From Woeseiaceae bacterium (lineage in GTDB: Bacteria; Pseudomonadota; Gammaproteobacteria; Steroidobacterales; Woeseiaceae), in the NCBI GenBank assembly GCA_021773075.1, contig JAJFKT010000012.1, forward strand, positions 248,001 through 312,000: a stretch of 64,000 bases of DNA, read 5' to 3'. The position numbers and the translations under genes were made by a program. Positions 31,073 to 42,900 of the stretch are shown piece after piece. Position 1 is the stretch's first letter, and each line of letters starts with the position of its first letter. Below the pieces are notes generated by a model. That model did not search any database. It saw only the letters and a program-made list of their open reading frames with translations, and had not been told where the DNA came from.

Positions 31073-31636
31073 ATGACTGTAGATCAGACCCACTTTGTAA
31101 ACGGTAACCCCTTGCAAGGACCATTCGCTGAGCACTTGCAACAAGCTGTCTTCGGACTGGGTTGTTTCTGGGGTGCAGAACGACGCTTTTGGCAAGCAGA
31201 TGGCGTTTTTTCAACGGCGGCGGGATACGCTGGTGGCGTAGATGAGAATCCGAGCTACAAGCAGGTCTGCGGCGGCGGTACCGGGCATGCCGAAGTGGTG
31301 CTGGTTATTTTCGACACGAAGAAAACCAGCTACGAAAGCCTATTGAACATTTTTTGGGAAAGCCATAATCCTACGCAGGGAATGCGGCAGGGAAATGATG
31401 TCGGTAGCCAGTATCGATCAGTAGTTTATACCAGCGATGATCATCAGGCCGATGCGGCCCGTCGGTCGGTCGCGGCGTACCAGTCCGAACTTAGCGCCGC
31501 TGGACTTGGCAAGATTACGACAGAAGTTGAACCTCTCTCGACTTTTTACTACGCCGAGGACTATCACCAGCAATACCTGGCCAAAAACCCGGGTGGCTAC
31601 TGCGGGCTCGGCGGCACCGGCGTATCTTGTGCCTAG
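31073..31636 (+). CDS. msrA: Peptide-methionine (S)-S-oxide reductase MsrA
   Basis: [13 protein letters not shown]; '[28 protein letters not shown]'; '[20 protein letters not shown]'. Confidence 0.95.
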   Translation: MTVDQTHFVNGNPLQGPFAEHLQQAVFGLGCFWGAERRFWQADGVFSTAAGYAGGVDENPSYKQVCGGGTGHAEVVLVIFDTKKTSYESLLNIFWESHNPTQGMRQGNDVGSQYRSVVYTSDDHQADAARRSVAAYQSELSAAGLGKITTEVEPLSTFYYAEDYHQQYLAKNPGGYCGLGGTGVSCA

Positions 31637-31682
31637 ACGTTATTGCTAGCCAAAGACCCGCAACGCTCTGTAGTATTCACAC

Positions 31683-32288
31683 GTGGCCGCAAACAAGAAA
31701 AAACAACCCAAGCCTCGTAAGCCAAGCCGCAAACAAGCGGAAGATGCAATCCGCACGTTGTTGCTGTGGGCTGGAGAGGATACACGTCGAGAAGGATTGG
31801 TCGATACGCCGAAGCGTGTTGCTCGAGCCTACGAAGACTGGTTCAGCGGCTATGGGCAAAACCCTGTCGAATATCTTGAGCGGACATTCGAAGAGGTTGA
31901 AGGTTACGACGAGATGATTGTCTTACGCGACATTGCTTTTGAGTCCCATTGCGAACACCACATGGCGCCAATTATCGGTAAAGCACATGTCGGCTACCTG
32001 CCAAGGAATAAGGTTGTTGGTATTAGCAAACTCGCACGAGTAGTTGAAGCCTTTGCGCGTCGCTTTCAGGTTCAGGAAAAAATGACCGCGCAGATCGCTA
32101 ATTGTATTCAGGACGTTCTGCAACCTAAAGGCGTTGGCGTAGTGATCGAAGCCAAACATCAATGTATGACGACCCGCGGTATCCACAAGTCGGACGTTTC
32201 TATGGTAACCAGCCAGATGGTCGGCTCGTTTCGAAAGGACGCGAGAACCCGGGTTGAGTTCCTGCGCATGATCGACGCGAATCGCTAA
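31683..32288 (+). CDS. folE: GTP cyclohydrolase I
   Basis: 201 aa, GTG start; '[22 protein letters not shown]', '[13 protein letters not shown]'. Confidence 0.95.
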   Translation: MAANKKKQPKPRKPSRKQAEDAIRTLLLWAGEDTRREGLVDTPKRVARAYEDWFSGYGQNPVEYLERTFEEVEGYDEMIVLRDIAFESHCEHHMAPIIGKAHVGYLPRNKVVGISKLARVVEAFARRFQVQEKMTAQIANCIQDVLQPKGVGVVIEAKHQCMTTRGIHKSDVSMVTSQMVGSFRKDARTRVEFLRMIDANR

Positions 32289-32292
32289 GCGC

Positions 32293-34020
32293 TTAGTGCG
32301 GCAACAGTGCTGCGTCGCCCAGATACTCGTCGCCCAGCATTTGCTCGCGGATCAACGGAATCGGCGGTGAACCGTAACTCAGGAACGTATCGTGAAACGT
32401 CCCCCAGGACTCCTGACCGCCACGTCCCTCTGTCCAGTCATCGCGTAGCTTGTTGATCATGAGTTTGCCCAGCGTGTAGTTGAGATAGCCAGGGTCGTAG
32501 GTACCGCGATAGGCCTGTTGGCTCGCATTTCCGAAATCTCGAAATGCCTTTTCTTCAAACATTGCCTGACTTTCTTCTACTGTCATACCTTCTGCATGCA
32601 AGCCAATTGCTGACAGGTAGCGAACATTGCGCAGCAGCGTTTTGAGCAGCTGGCCGATGCGAAATCTCGGATCGCCGTCACCGAGCCCTGCATCGACCAT
32701 CATCTGTTCGGTGTAGTGTGCCCAGCCTTCAACGAACGAGTAAGTATAGAAATGCTGGCCGACGTCGTTCTCTGTTCGGTTCGCGTGCAGGAACTGCAGG
32801 AAGTGCCCGGGCCAGACCTCATGTACCGAGGTACTTCGCAGCTCGTGCTCGCCCGGAATGTAGGCGAGCTGGTCTTCTTCTGACCAGCTGGGGTCCGGTG
32901 GTGCAATGGTGTATACGGATGGCAGTCCGGACTCAAACGGGCCCGGTATCTCGATATAGGCAGAATTATTGCGCTTATGCGGTGGCGCCTCGGCTACCAG
33001 TGCTTCCTCGGTGCCCGGAATGCTAGCCAAGCCGTTGTCTTCCACAAATTTCCGAAGATCCGGTAGCTGGCGTTGCGCGCCGGCGACTGCCCCGCCCGGT
33101 GGCTTTTCATTCTGAACCTTGAGGACGCAGTCCCCGGTGCTTTCTCCCGGTGCGAATTCTGCGCATGCGGCGTACAGCTGATTCAGATTTTGCTCGAGAT
33201 TCAGCTCGCCGGCTGCTTTAAGATCGGCCAGGCTAATGTCCACACCTTCGGTCGACTTCAACATCTTGAGAAAGAGCTTCTCCCCCAGCGCAAAGTCATC
33301 CGTCGCCGTGGCGCTCAGACCCTGAAGCCAGGCAGCTGCCTCGGCCGCTGCTTCTGCTGCGCTGGTATTCGCTGCGGTAAACTGGCGTTGCAGCTGCTCG
33401 TCCTCAACCGTTGCAAACAAACCGGGCACGGTATCTGACAGGTATTCCGCCATTCCCGAAAAAATGTTTGTTGCCGTCTTTATGTAGGGCGCTGGCAATG
33501 GTGGCTGCAGGTTCTTCTTCATGGTTTGCAGCATTGCGGGCATTTGCGATACGTAATTCGTATACGCAAGCATGCGATCCGCGAGCGGCGCATACTCTCG
33601 GTCGATATAGACATCGGCACTGATTGTGTACGCATATGAGACCGGGTTATTGATTGAAAATCCCGAATCACGAATCCAAAACAGCTCACCGTGTAGCGCC
33701 ATACAAAGGTAGTCGCGTTCGAAGGCCTCAATGCCCTCGAGGTCTTGATAAGAGCCTGCTTCTGCAAGGACTCCATCAATCCATTGAGCATAGGCTTCTT
33801 TCGCCGCAAGACTGACATCGGACATCTGCCCGTCGTACTCGTGCAGGCCCGCATAAACCGCGTTTTCGGGATTGTTCGCGTAGTAGGTCGTTATTGTTGT
33901 CGCGGCGAATTCTTCCCAGCTTGCTTTGTCCCGGATCTCCACTACCTGCTGCTCATCCGCCCCACCACAGGCGCTCAGAGCAGCGATCGCGATCGCCGCT
34001 AACGCGGCTATCTTCCTCAC
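32293..34020 (-). CDS. DUF885 domain-containing lipoprotein (putative metallopeptidase)
   Basis: 575 aa; lipobox LSACGG; 'TSVHEVWPGHFLQFLHANR' HExxxGH, 'FVEGWAHYTEQMMVD'. Confidence 0.9.
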   Translation of the reverse strand: MRKIAALAAIAIAALSACGGADEQQVVEIRDKASWEEFAATTITTYYANNPENAVYAGLHEYDGQMSDVSLAAKEAYAQWIDGVLAEAGSYQDLEGIEAFERDYLCMALHGELFWIRDSGFSINNPVSYAYTISADVYIDREYAPLADRMLAYTNYVSQMPAMLQTMKKNLQPPLPAPYIKTATNIFSGMAEYLSDTVPGLFATVEDEQLQRQFTAANTSAAEAAAEAAAWLQGLSATATDDFALGEKLFLKMLKSTEGVDISLADLKAAGELNLEQNLNQLYAACAEFAPGESTGDCVLKVQNEKPPGGAVAGAQRQLPDLRKFVEDNGLASIPGTEEALVAEAPPHKRNNSAYIEIPGPFESGLPSVYTIAPPDPSWSEEDQLAYIPGEHELRSTSVHEVWPGHFLQFLHANRTENDVGQHFYTYSFVEGWAHYTEQMMVDAGLGDGDPRFRIGQLLKTLLRNVRYLSAIGLHAEGMTVEESQAMFEEKAFRDFGNASQQAYRGTYDPGYLNYTLGKLMINKLRDDWTEGRGGQESWGTFHDTFLSYGSPPIPLIREQMLGDEYLGDAALLPH

Positions 34021-35699
34021 TGCGAAGCTCCTCCGTCTGACTCCAGTCCGAGTTCGGCGACCCCCTGTTGGAACGTGATATCGACTGGAATGTTGGCGTC
34101 GGTCAGTCGGTCAAGATCTCTCTGAAGCTCGTCTTTGATAATTCCGCGTGACTCCGTTAACTCAGCTGCACCCTCGTAATCTCCGTCGCCTTGCAAAGTC
34201 AGCAGCAAACGCGACAAATCGGTCATCGCAGCGTCCATATTGTCAAAGTCGACATGGTAGCGGCCGGTTTCCGAGTCGCGAACAAACGCACCGCTATCCA
34301 GAAAGAAATTGAAACGCACCATGTTGGCCTTACCGTGCGCACTGGATGCACCGAAGCGAATGGATCGAAACACGCTTGTCATAAACGTGACGTAGTAATC
34401 GCGAAGATCGACCTCACCCAACTCTCCTGCTTTGTGAAGTTCGGTGATCATATACAGGCCCAGTATGTCGGCCTTGCCCTCTTCCATGCTCGACGACAAA
34501 TCGAGCAAGGCTTCACGAACAGTGCCACTGCCATCAATTGTGTTTTTGATGCCCAGGCCATGGGCTACCTCGTGGAACATCGTGTTCGCGAAGAACGCAT
34601 CGAATGTAATGTGATCACGCTGTGATTCATCAATTAATACATCGGCGATCGGTTCGACGATCTTGTCGAACTTCGCTTGCATCGCGTTTTTGAGTTGCAG
34701 GCGTCGAGTGCCGCGCGACAGTTGCACTACTTCATCATTTGGCAGATTGATCGCTATTGTCTTGCCGCCTGCATTTGAGTCACCGGCGTAATACACAACG
34801 TCGTATGCGTTCAAATCCGAGTCCGTGCCGGGGGTTTCCCACTTGTACTCATCCGGGACCGGCAATCCTCTTTGCAGGGCTGGGAGAAACTCCGCAAATC
34901 GACTCAGACGATCGCTCCACTCCAGATCCTTGATCAACACGTAGGCTTCGTATCCGGCACGGTAACCGAATAGAGCGTCTTCGTAGGTCTCGATGGGGCC
35001 AATTACGATGTCGATCTGGTTATCGCGAACATCCATCCAGAACATGTCACTGACCTGGTATTCATCACTGATCAAAGCGGCGGCACGTAGCTTCAGATAG
35101 CTGGCGAATTCCGTGCTGTCAGCGAGTTTCGCAGCCTCGCGCAATAAGTCGGCCGTTGCCTTGAGTTCAGCCGCATATTCGACATGATAGGGAACCAGCT
35201 TCAAAGTCCCCTCCTGATCACGGCGGATTAACGAATACTGTCCGTTCTTGCCCGGAAGGTAGGCCTGATCAAACTCGTCCCTACTCATATCAACAGGATA
35301 GAAATTTGCGCCCGGTGGTTTTGCCCCAACACCCTGGATAAATGGTTTGTTGCCGTCGAGCCTGTCCCAGGGACCGTAATTCAATTCCGCGAAACGACGC
35401 GTGTCGGCATCAGCGATGGACTCCAGCCAGGTTTCGTAGTCCTCGCCATAGGCTTGGCGCCAAAAAAGATCGTCCATTATCTGCGCGGCGTCGATCAGTA
35501 GCCTGACCATCTCGCGCTGATTGTCACTCAGAGCCGTGAGGTCAGCTGTCAGGGTGAAGTCCGCATACACGTCCGGTCGTGGCTCGACGACCTCCAACGG
35601 CTGCATACCATTGTCGGGCGCGGGTTCCGGCGCGCAGGAAATAGCGATCAGTGATACGGCAGCGGCGCCGACGAGGCGCAGTTTTAGGGTGTGATTCAC
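34017..35699 (-). CDS. Peptidase family M49 (dipeptidyl-peptidase III-like) lipoprotein
   Basis: Lipobox ISCAP; 'MFHEVAHGLGIKNTI' and 'MEEGKADILGLYM' zinc-ligand motifs; GTG start at 35699 precedes the signal peptide. Confidence 0.8.
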   Translation of the reverse strand: MNHTLKLRLVGAAAVSLIAISCAPEPAPDNGMQPLEVVEPRPDVYADFTLTADLTALSDNQREMVRLLIDAAQIMDDLFWRQAYGEDYETWLESIADADTRRFAELNYGPWDRLDGNKPFIQGVGAKPPGANFYPVDMSRDEFDQAYLPGKNGQYSLIRRDQEGTLKLVPYHVEYAAELKATADLLREAAKLADSTEFASYLKLRAAALISDEYQVSDMFWMDVRDNQIDIVIGPIETYEDALFGYRAGYEAYVLIKDLEWSDRLSRFAEFLPALQRGLPVPDEYKWETPGTDSDLNAYDVVYYAGDSNAGGKTIAINLPNDEVVQLSRGTRRLQLKNAMQAKFDKIVEPIADVLIDESQRDHITFDAFFANTMFHEVAHGLGIKNTIDGSGTVREALLDLSSSMEEGKADILGLYMITELHKAGELGEVDLRDYYVTFMTSVFRSIRFGASSAHGKANMVRFNFFLDSGAFVRDSETGRYHVDFDNMDAAMTDLSRLLLTLQGDGDYEGAAELTESRGIIKDELQRDLDRLTDANIPVDITFQQGVAELGLESDGGASQ

Positions 35700-35769
35700 G
35701 GCTTCCCCCTGAAGCAAAATCAATCGAACATTATTGCACAGCACAGTGCCCGAACGCGCGAGGCGATCT

Positions 35770-36597
35770 TCAAAGATCGACGAGTTGGACGTCTTCCACT
35801 GTCAATGCTTCGCCGAGGAACTGTCCGCCAACGCGCGCGAATCGCATGGCACCATCGGTCGCCAGTAGTTTCAGTTTCCCACGACCATTACAAGCGACGA
35901 GCCCGCCACTGGCAGTCAGGGTCTCTCGCACGACGGACGCCGTGGTCCCCGCAGAGTCAACAACGGCCACATCATCGCCGGCAATTTCGGAAATCACGTC
36001 GCGAAGTAGGGGAAAGTGGGTGCAGCCAAGGATAATCGAATCGGCTTTGAACTCGCCGTGCTCAGCATCTGCAAGGTAACGTCGAACGATGGAATCGGCA
36101 ATATCACCGTTGGTCCAACCCTCCTCCGCCAGCGCCACGAGCAATTCGCAGGCCTGTTCTTTGACCCGGGCCTTCGGGTCGTGGCGTGAGATCGCTTTGC
36201 CATAGGCGCCCAGTCTAACGGTCGCCTCGGTCGCAAGAACCAGATGCGCCCCTCCGGGTCTTGCAGCCACCGCCGCTAATGCGCCGGGTACTACCACGCC
36301 AATCACTGGAACCGGGTGCATTTGCTCCTGCAGGCTCTCGAGTGCCACTGCCGAAGCTGTGTTGCACGCAATAACCAACATTTTGATGTCATGCTCGAGC
36401 AATTTCGCGGTCGCCTGCGCAGCGTACCGCGCTATCGATGCCGGGCTCTTTGTGCCATACGGCAAACGAGCCGTATCGCCAAGGTAGATCAGGTTCTCGC
36501 TCGGTAGTTCGTCACGGATCGCCTGCAGGACGGTGAGCCCGCCGACACCAGAGTCGAAGATGCCAATAGGCAGTGAAGTGTTGTCGTAAGTTGTCAT
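35770..36597 (-). CDS. murI: Glutamate racemase
   Basis: 275 aa; 'IGIFDSGVGGLTVL', 'VIACNTASA', 'LGCTHFPLL'. Confidence 0.96.
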   Translation of the reverse strand: MTTYDNTSLPIGIFDSGVGGLTVLQAIRDELPSENLIYLGDTARLPYGTKSPASIARYAAQATAKLLEHDIKMLVIACNTASAVALESLQEQMHPVPVIGVVVPGALAAVAARPGGAHLVLATEATVRLGAYGKAISRHDPKARVKEQACELLVALAEEGWTNGDIADSIVRRYLADAEHGEFKADSIILGCTHFPLLRDVISEIAGDDVAVVDSAGTTASVVRETLTASGGLVACNGRGKLKLLATDGAMRFARVGGQFLGEALTVEDVQLVDL

Positions 36598-36671
36598 CAG
36601 CTCATTGTGCCCAATGTGTCGTATCTGTGGAATAATCGCGCCCCACTATCTGAAATTGGAAACCCAATATC

Positions 36672-37685
36672 GTGCAAAAAGTGATCTACGGGATGGGTGC
36701 ATTTCTCGCACTGCTGATCATAATCGGTTTCGCTCTGCCACGAACGAACCAGGTGGAAGTCTCGACCGAGATCGACGCACATCCGGCGACGGTCTTTGCG
36801 CTTGTCAATGATTTCCGCCGCTTTGCGCTTTGGTCACCGTGGGCTCACACCGATCCCAACGCACGATTTCTTTATTCCGGGGCGATTCGGGGCGAAGGCG
36901 CGATAGTGACCTGGGACGGGACTATTCTCGGCACCGGCAATCAGGTCATCACTGAAAGTCGGCCCTATGAGTATGTTGGTATTGCGATGAGCCCTGGAGA
37001 ACCCGGCGAGGCCAAATCGTGGTTCAGGCTGACACGCGGCGTCGGTACGACGATAGTGACCTGGGGTTTCGAGGCCGACTACGGCATGAATCTCGTTGGT
37101 CGATACTTCGCGTCCATGCTCGGCGGTGTTGTCGCTCGCGACTATGAGATCGGCCTAACGGCGTTGCAGGATCTCGCTGAAAGCCTCCCGGGTGCGGATT
37201 TTGGTGATATCAAAATTGAACACATCGTCGTCGAAGCACTGGACATTGCGTACCTGCCCGCGACGTCGCGACCGGAGCCCGCAGCGATCGCAGAAGCGTT
37301 GGGGAAGGCCTATTTCCAGATATTGAGTTTCATCGATACGCAGAATTTGTCGGATGCTGGCGCGCCGTTATCGATCACCCGCAACTTCAATGGCGCCGAA
37401 CTCGCATTCGATGCTGGAATTCCGGTTCGCGGGCTATCAGCAGATACTCCGAGGAACAGTGCGGGTGTGAAAATCACGCAAACCTACGCTGGGCCGGTCA
37501 TTCGGGTCCGCCACATTGGCTCATATCGTCTGCTGACGACCACCCACCGCAAAATATCGGCTTATTTGGCCGCATTGGGGATCGAGCGCGACGGCGCTGC
37601 CTGGGAATCCTATGTGAGTGATCCGGGGAATGTGCCTGAGAATGAGCTACTGACTTACGTCTATTACCCGATCAAAACGAATTAG
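36672..37685 (+). CDS. SRPBCC plus GyrI-like/AraC effector-binding domain protein
   Basis: N-terminal 'VEVSTEIDAHPATVFALVNDFRRFALWSPWAHTDPN' (SRPBCC); C-terminal 'YAGPVIRVRHIGSYRLLTTTHRKISAYLAALG' (GyrI-like). Confidence 0.85.
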   Translation: MQKVIYGMGAFLALLIIIGFALPRTNQVEVSTEIDAHPATVFALVNDFRRFALWSPWAHTDPNARFLYSGAIRGEGAIVTWDGTILGTGNQVITESRPYEYVGIAMSPGEPGEAKSWFRLTRGVGTTIVTWGFEADYGMNLVGRYFASMLGGVVARDYEIGLTALQDLAESLPGADFGDIKIEHIVVEALDIAYLPATSRPEPAAIAEALGKAYFQILSFIDTQNLSDAGAPLSITRNFNGAELAFDAGIPVRGLSADTPRNSAGVKITQTYAGPVIRVRHIGSYRLLTTTHRKISAYLAALGIERDGAAWESYVSDPGNVPENELLTYVYYPIKTN

Positions 37686-37694
37686 GCGAAGAAT

Positions 37695-38105
37695 CTATAC
37701 CGACTTCACGAGAAACGGCGGTACCCGAGCTTCGTCCATCTCAGGCAGAGCCATACTCACCTGCGTATCGTCCTGCAGTCTCGAAATTTCACCGTACAGT
37801 GTCACTATCATGCCCGCCCACTCGCTCGCTTCAGTAAATGACATCTTTCGCACCGACGCACAGATCGGGCCTTCGCCGTTGAGCGGCGTGACGCTGTGCA
37901 TTTCGCGACGCAAGTCGGCGAACGATTGTTTGAGAGCAATCGGCAACTCGTCTTCATTGATTTCTACGAGATTCTCTTCGTAGGCCTTGATAAGTCGTTG
38001 TTTTATATGACCATGCCCAGCCAGCACCGTGAGTGCGGCGTGAAAGCGATCGACGTGGTTCGTCATTGCCACTCCAGCGGTTTTATTTATTGTCTCGCCG
38101 CTCAT
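37695..38105 (-). CDS. Hypothetical protein
   Basis: 136-aa ORF with soluble helical composition, no recognised family; downstream start at about 38066 also possible. Confidence 0.6.
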   Translation of the reverse strand: MSGETINKTAGVAMTNHVDRFHAALTVLAGHGHIKQRLIKAYEENLVEINEDELPIALKQSFADLRREMHSVTPLNGEGPICASVRKMSFTEASEWAGMIVTLYGEISRLQDDTQVSMALPEMDEARVPPFLVKSV

Positions 38106-38336
38106 ACCCTCTCGGCGGCTTGTACGCTTTTTTATTAGAGGCGACTACCTCCTGTAGTCCGGCCCCCTGCAGAGCCGTTGGTCCATCATTAATCTCTATC
38201 TATCAGGTTCTTGCGCAGGTTTTTTATAACAGAGTAGTGGAACCTCGCGCAAGTCGGATATCACCTATGCGAAATTACAGGGTGAGCGTGAACGGCGAGC
38301 ACTTTCATCTGGTAATGACGGCACCTTAGGTTGAAG

Positions 38337-39956
38337 ATGACGAATATGAATTACCGGGTCGTGATCTTGATATGTCTGGCGTCCCTGGCCGACGCCAGGG
38401 CGAACGAACAGCTTGACGATCCAACTCTGGAAAGCTCTGAAGCTGTGGTCGGCAATATCATATTGAACAAGTCCGATGTCTTTGATTTGTCGAATCCGGA
38501 GGAAGACAGGGCACTTTATCGACTGGCCAATCGACTCCACATGGTTACCAAAGACAAGGTCATTGCGCAGCAGTTGCTATTCAGTAGCGGTGACCCCTAT
38601 TCCGAAAGACTGCTCGCGGAATCCGCTCGCATATTGCGCAACAACAGGTATCTCTACGACGCTCGGGTCAAGCCGGTTCGTAAGCAGAACGGAGTTGTTG
38701 ATATTTTGGTGGAGACCAGGGATGTCTGGTCACTGGGGCCGGATCTCTCGGTATCGCGCAGCGGTGGCGAGAACCGCACCCAACTCGGTCTCGAAGAAAC
38801 CAATCTGTTTGGTCGCGGCCAGACAGTGCGCTTCAATCACGAAGAAGATGTCGACAGGGAGTCGGACAGCTTCGAGTTTTTCGACCAGCACCTCGGCCAC
38901 ACTTGGGTTTCCACTTTCCTGCGTATCGCTGATAACTCCGACGGCAAGTCCAACCTGCTGTCTGTTACCCGCCCGTTTTACGCCCTGGATGCCCGCTGGT
39001 CAGCCGGGGTCCGGGCATTGGATGACAAGCGCCGCAGTGCGCTGTATTTAGCGGGTGAAGAGGCGGCAGAGTATCAGCACACGCAGCGCGACTACTCCGT
39101 CTTTCGCGGTTGGTCCAAAGGCCTGAAAAACGGCTTCGCGAAGCGCTGGACTGTGGGTATCACTCAGGACGACAGCCGCTTTGAAGTGGTCCCGAATGCC
39201 ACCTTAGCGACTGTGTTACCCGCCGACCGAAAACTCGTTTACGCGTTTTTCGGTCTTGAAATTGTGCAAGACGAGTTTGAGATCTCCAGTAATCGCGACC
39301 AGATAGGAAGAACGGAGGATTTCCTGATGGGCTCACGCCTGTCAGCAATGCTCGGCTGGTCTGATACGTCATTCGGTTCTGATCGGGACGCTGTGATCTA
39401 CCGTGCATCTGCGAGCCACGGCTTCGGCGCGCTTGATAAAAACGCGCTGCTCTTGTCGGCATCCACCAGTGGCCGACTCGAATCGGGTCATGCGGCGAAT
39501 AACGAACTAACAGTTCGAGCCCGTTACTACAGGACGCAATCTGCGAAACGGCTTTTCTTCGCAACCCTAAGTGCAAGCAGCGGTCACGCGCTGGATCTCG
39601 ATAACCCAACACAAATAGGCGGCGATAACGGTCTGCGCGGCTACCCGTTGCGCTACCAAAACGGTGATTCGAAACTACTGCTAACCGTTGAGCAACGATA
39701 CTTTACGGACTGGTATCCGTTCAGGCTGGCCCGCATTGGCGGCGCTGTGTTTGCGGATGCCGGACGGGTTTGGGGGAGCAATCCATTGGGCAGCGAACAG
39801 CGTGGCTGGCTGACTGATATAGGCTTTGGGCTGCGGATTGCGCCAACCCGGGCGTCATCACGAAAAATGGTCCACATCGATCTCGCGTTTCCCCTGAATG
39901 GCGATAAGACGATCGATAATGTCCAGGTTCTGCTCGAAGCCAAACGCAGCTTTTGA
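38337..39956 (+). CDS. BamA/Omp85-like outer membrane protein (POTRA plus surface-antigen beta-barrel)
   Basis: 'YLYDARVKPVRKQNGVVDILVETRDVWSLGP' POTRA-like; 'GGDNGLRGYPLRYQNGDSKLLLTVEQRYF' VRGF/Y-like motif. Confidence 0.85.
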   Translation: MTNMNYRVVILICLASLADARANEQLDDPTLESSEAVVGNIILNKSDVFDLSNPEEDRALYRLANRLHMVTKDKVIAQQLLFSSGDPYSERLLAESARILRNNRYLYDARVKPVRKQNGVVDILVETRDVWSLGPDLSVSRSGGENRTQLGLEETNLFGRGQTVRFNHEEDVDRESDSFEFFDQHLGHTWVSTFLRIADNSDGKSNLLSVTRPFYALDARWSAGVRALDDKRRSALYLAGEEAAEYQHTQRDYSVFRGWSKGLKNGFAKRWTVGITQDDSRFEVVPNATLATVLPADRKLVYAFFGLEIVQDEFEISSNRDQIGRTEDFLMGSRLSAMLGWSDTSFGSDRDAVIYRASASHGFGALDKNALLLSASTSGRLESGHAANNELTVRARYYRTQSAKRLFFATLSASSGHALDLDNPTQIGGDNGLRGYPLRYQNGDSKLLLTVEQRYFTDWYPFRLARIGGAVFADAGRVWGSNPLGSEQRGWLTDIGFGLRIAPTRASSRKMVHIDLAFPLNGDKTIDNVQVLLEAKRSF

Positions 39957-39974
39957 GCTGTGCATCTATCGACG

Positions 39975-42900
39975 TTACGCGTCCTGCAGGCTGATTTCGA
40001 TGGTCCAGCGTTCTTCCCCGAGTTCCTTTTCGTCTTTGTATCTCGAATCCGACTGACCAACTTGCCAGTTTGTTGCCAGCGTTTCGGCCATCAGGTAATC
40101 GCGATGAACGGCAAGCGCTTTTTCGACAGCGGACGTACCTGAAACGCCGAGAACGATACGATCTGATACCTCCAAACCGGCCTGCTTTCGTGCATCTTGC
40201 ACCGAACGGACGATCTCTCGTGCGAAACCCTCGTTGATCAACTCGTCGTCCAGCCTTGTGTCGAGCGCTGTCAGGAAGCCGGCATCTGTCTCGCAGGAAT
40301 AGCCCTCGGCCGAATGCGTTTCGATTAAGACATCATCGCCCTCTAGCGCAATGATCTGTCCTGCCACCTCGATTTCGAATGCCTCACCGCATGCCGCTGC
40401 ACTTGCGATTGCTCCGCCATCGGCGTCGAGCAAAGCCGCCTTGATCTGTGGCACCAGCTTTCCGTATAACTTGCCGAGCTTTGGCAGATTGGGCTTGATG
40501 TTGTAGCTGACGAGCCCCGCATCACGGGCAATAAATTCGATCGCCTTAATATTAAGCTCTTCAAGAATCTGATCCTGATGGCTGCCGAGGGCTTTTGCCG
40601 CCGCATCATTAGGCGCGCGCACCAGCAACCGGGAAATCGGTTGTCGCGTGCGGACACCAGACTTGGCGCGAGCGGCACGACCCAGACCAACTACTTTTTG
40701 CACAACGCCGACGTCGAACAACAGGTCGTCATTTCGCCAGGCAGGATCGACCTTGGGCCACTTTGTCATATGGATCGATTCGGGCGCGCCTGCATCGACG
40801 CTCCTGACCAGATTCTGGTAAACATTTTCTGCGAGGAATGGCACGAATGGGGCCATCAGCTTGTGGGCTGCATTCAGGCATTCGTACAGCGTCAGGTACG
40901 CCGCTTGCGTATCTTCTGCATCCGTCGATTTCCAGAAACGGCGCCGGTTACGTCGTACATACCAATTACTGAGTTGGTCCACAAACGACTCGAGCGCTTC
41001 GCCCGCGGACTTGGCGTCATAGTTATCCAATGACTCTGTAACGATTGTGATCGTGTCGTGCAATAGCGCCAATGCCCAGCGGTCAATTTCCGGACGATCC
41101 TGAGGCGCAATATCGCGACTCAGATCGACATCATCGAGCCTCGCGTACAAAACGAAGAAGCCATAGGTATTCCAGAAGGTATTGATGAACGAGCTGGCAA
41201 CGTCGGCGACAATATCCACGGAGACACGTTTAGGCACATCGGGTGACAGTCGTGCGAGGAAATACCAGCGCAGGGCATCTGCGCCAACGGTGTCGAAGAC
41301 GTCGTAAGGATTTATGATGTTGCCAACCGACTTTGACATCTTCTTGCCGTCTTTATCGACGATCAGATTCAGGCAAATGCAGTTCTTGTAGGCGACGCTG
41401 TCTGACACAAGCGTCGCGATTGCGTGCAATGTATAGAACCAGCCGCGAGTCTGGTCGATCGCTTCGCAGATGTAGTCAGCCGGAAAGCTTGCTTCGAATT
41501 TGTCTTCATTCTCAAATGGATAATGCCACTGTGCATAAGACATAGCGCCTGAGTCGAACCAGCAGTCGATGACTTCCGGCACACGCTGCCAGGTCTTGCC
41601 ATCTTTCTCGAATGTAATTTCATCCACCGCTGGTCGATGCAGATCGAGCTCGCTGAGCTCGCGGCCCGTTAGCTCTTCAAGTTCCGCAACAGATCCGACG
41701 CAATGAAAATCACCGTCCTCCGTTGCCCAAACCGGCAGCGGTGTTCCCCAGAAACGCTCGCGAGAGAGCGCCCAGTCGACATTGTTTTCAAGCCAGTTCC
41801 CGAAGCGACCATCCTTGATGTGTTCCGGCACCCAGTTAATCGTCTGATTCAACTCCGTCATTCGCTCACGGAATTTCGAAGTGCGGATATACCAGGCATT
41901 CTTCGCGTAATAGAGAATCGGATCCCCGGTGCGCCAACCGAACGGATAGCTGTGCTTATAGCGCTCGGAACGGAACATCATGCCGCGCTCTTTGAGAATA
42001 CGAATCAGTGGTTTGTCAGCATCCTTGAAGAACAGCCCTTTGACGGGCTCGACCTCTTCGATGAAATTGCCATCAAGGCCTACTCCGTGGATGACGGGTA
42101 AGTCGTTCGCTTGTCCGAGAGCGAGGTCGTCGACACCGTAAGCTGGCGCAGTGTGAACAATGCCGGTGCCGCTTTCCGTGCTAACGAAATCCGCCGCGAA
42201 AACCTGGAACGCATTCGGCGCGTCGACATCGATGTAGTCGAAAAGTTGTTCGTAACGGCAGCCCACAAGTTCTGAGCCCTTAACTGTCTTGACGAGCGAA
42301 TGCTCGATATCGCGAAACACCGATTCGCGCAATGCTTCCGCGACAATCAGGGTCTGGCCTTCAGACTCACAATAGCTGTAGTCGATGTCGTTGCCGACCG
42401 CCAGTGCCAGGTTTGAAGGCAGCGTCCATGGCGTCGTCGTCCAGACGAGGAAATAGGTCTCGTCTTCGCCCTGCATCTTGAAGCGCACAGTGATCGACGG
42501 GTCTTCAACGTCTTTGTAACCCAGTGCCAACTCATGTGACGAAAGCGTTGCACCGATACGTGGGTCATAAGGCACGACCTTGTAACCCTTGTAGATCAGG
42601 TCCTTGTCCCAGATCTTTTGCAGCAGGTTCCAGACGGACTCAATATAGGAGTTATTTAGCGTGTAATAAGCTTCGTCGAGATTGACCCAGAAGCCCATTC
42701 GTTCCGTCATTTTTTCCCAATCGGAGATATAGGTCATGACGGACTCGCGACACAGGCGCGTAAATTCTGCAATGCCCACAGTGGCTTCTATTTCGGCCTT
42801 GTCGTAGCTCTCGATCCTGCCCTGCTTCTTCAGAAGTTTTTCGACCTCATGCTCAACTGGCAAACCATGTGTATCCCAGCCCGCTTTTCGCGGCACGTGA

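Noticed and set aside
40578-41033. 151-aa plus-strand ORF inside ileS
   Set aside because: Antisense to a conserved synthetase; no RBS or domain evidence.
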